In this document: piece after piece, positions 63,803-64,000 of the stretch | How the letters are laid out: every line of letters starts with the position of its first letter | How positions within the stretch are numbered: the stretch's first letter is position 1 | Program-made: the position numbers and the translations under genes | Source: CAWDMN01 sp963803155 | GTDB lineage: Bacteria > Acidobacteriota > Terriglobia > Versatilivoradales > Versatilivoraceae | DNA length: 64,000 nucleotides | Reading direction: 5' to 3' | Assembly (NCBI GenBank): GCA_963803155.1 | Contig: CAWDMN010000031.1 | Location: 1 to 64,000 of the forward strand | Notes under the pieces: model-generated | Told to the model about the DNA's origin: nothing | Seen by the model: only the letters and a program-made list of their open reading frames with translations | Database searches by the model: none

Positions 63803-64000
63803 GAAGACTTATCTCTCCTTTGAATCATATTTTTCTCTGAATTGATTTAGGAATTTCTTCCATCAACTCTACAATCATTTTTACTTCTCAAGACATGATG
63901 ACATTTAGCTTCCGTGGGCCGTTAAAGTGAAAGATTTTGAATCAAGTTGTTTGGCTTCAAATCGGCCAGTCCCTCTGCCGGGACCAAGTCCCGCTAAGCT
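63803..64000. other. Right-edge sequence, no supported gene
   Basis: The last 198 bases hold the ribosome-binding site of the secreted-protein gene (minus strand) and AT-rich upstream DNA. Nothing else is recognisable before the window ends. Confidence 0.4.

Overview
The window looks like a chromosomal piece of an uncultured, Gram-negative-type bacterium with an anaerobic, redox-versatile metabolism. No rRNA, tRNA or ribosomal-protein gene is present to fix the phylum. The gene mix (NapC/NirT and multiheme c/b cytochromes, HoxEFUYH hydrogenase, HdrABC-FlxABCD, DUF4388-J-domain protein, Agl23-type membrane protein, TIGR03960-type radical SAM protein) suits a deep-branching anaerobe or subsurface lineage. 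That placement is inference from gene content only.

Layout. 1-1.0 kb: the end of an unknown gene and a helix-hairpin-helix protein. 1.6-5.4 kb: two convergent membrane cytochrome genes resembling the ImcH and CbcL quinol-oxidising cytochromes used for electron export in Geobacter. 5.6-6.4 kb: a radical SAM enzyme. 7.1-12.7 kb: a complete hoxEFUYH operon for a NAD-coupled [NiFe]-hydrogenase, preceded by a terminator-bearing leader and followed by its maturation protease gene. 13.4-14.9 kb: exported structural-type proteins, one with a PEGA domain. 15.5-22.3 kb: hdrCBA-flxDCBA, a predicted electron-bifurcating NADH/ferredoxin/disulfide complex. 22.7-37.7 kb: mostly housekeeping genes (thiC, guaA, dnaE, accA) with a TPR-peptidase, a nucleotide-sugar epimerase, an IS256-type insertion with an intact target duplication, and a DUF4388-DnaJ-TPR protein. 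37.8-43.0 kb: an accessory patch with a small proline-rich ORF, a group II intron with a frameshifted maturase, a CopG-MazF toxin-antitoxin module with a visible promoter and operator, a methyltransferase and a truncated fragment. 43.1-45.1 kb: msrP and msrQ, split by 0.45 kb of hairpin-rich DNA. 45.5-56.8 kb: a fused radical SAM protein, a DUF4412-like exported protein, mogA, a divergent signalling pair (hybrid kinase and REC-PP2C) and queD. 57.1-64 kb: comEC, apbE, an Agl23-like membrane protein and a secreted discoidin-like protein.

How it fits together. HoxEFUYH links H2 to NAD(H). HdrABC-FlxABCD can link NADH to ferredoxin and a disulfide. The ImcH/CbcL-like cytochromes and MsrPQ draw electrons from the quinone pool. 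The window therefore holds soluble and membrane redox modules in close proximity; the disulfide substrate and the outer-membrane electron acceptor are not encoded here.

Mobile and repeat content is notable: an IS256-type element (27702-29099, 8-bp target duplication), a 158-bp MITE-like element (61215-61372, 8-bp duplication), a group II intron, a dispersed about 140-bp repeat (about 45.2 and 50.0 kb), a two-copy tandem repeat (59.8-60.07 kb), and two related hairpins flanking the toxin-antitoxin pair.
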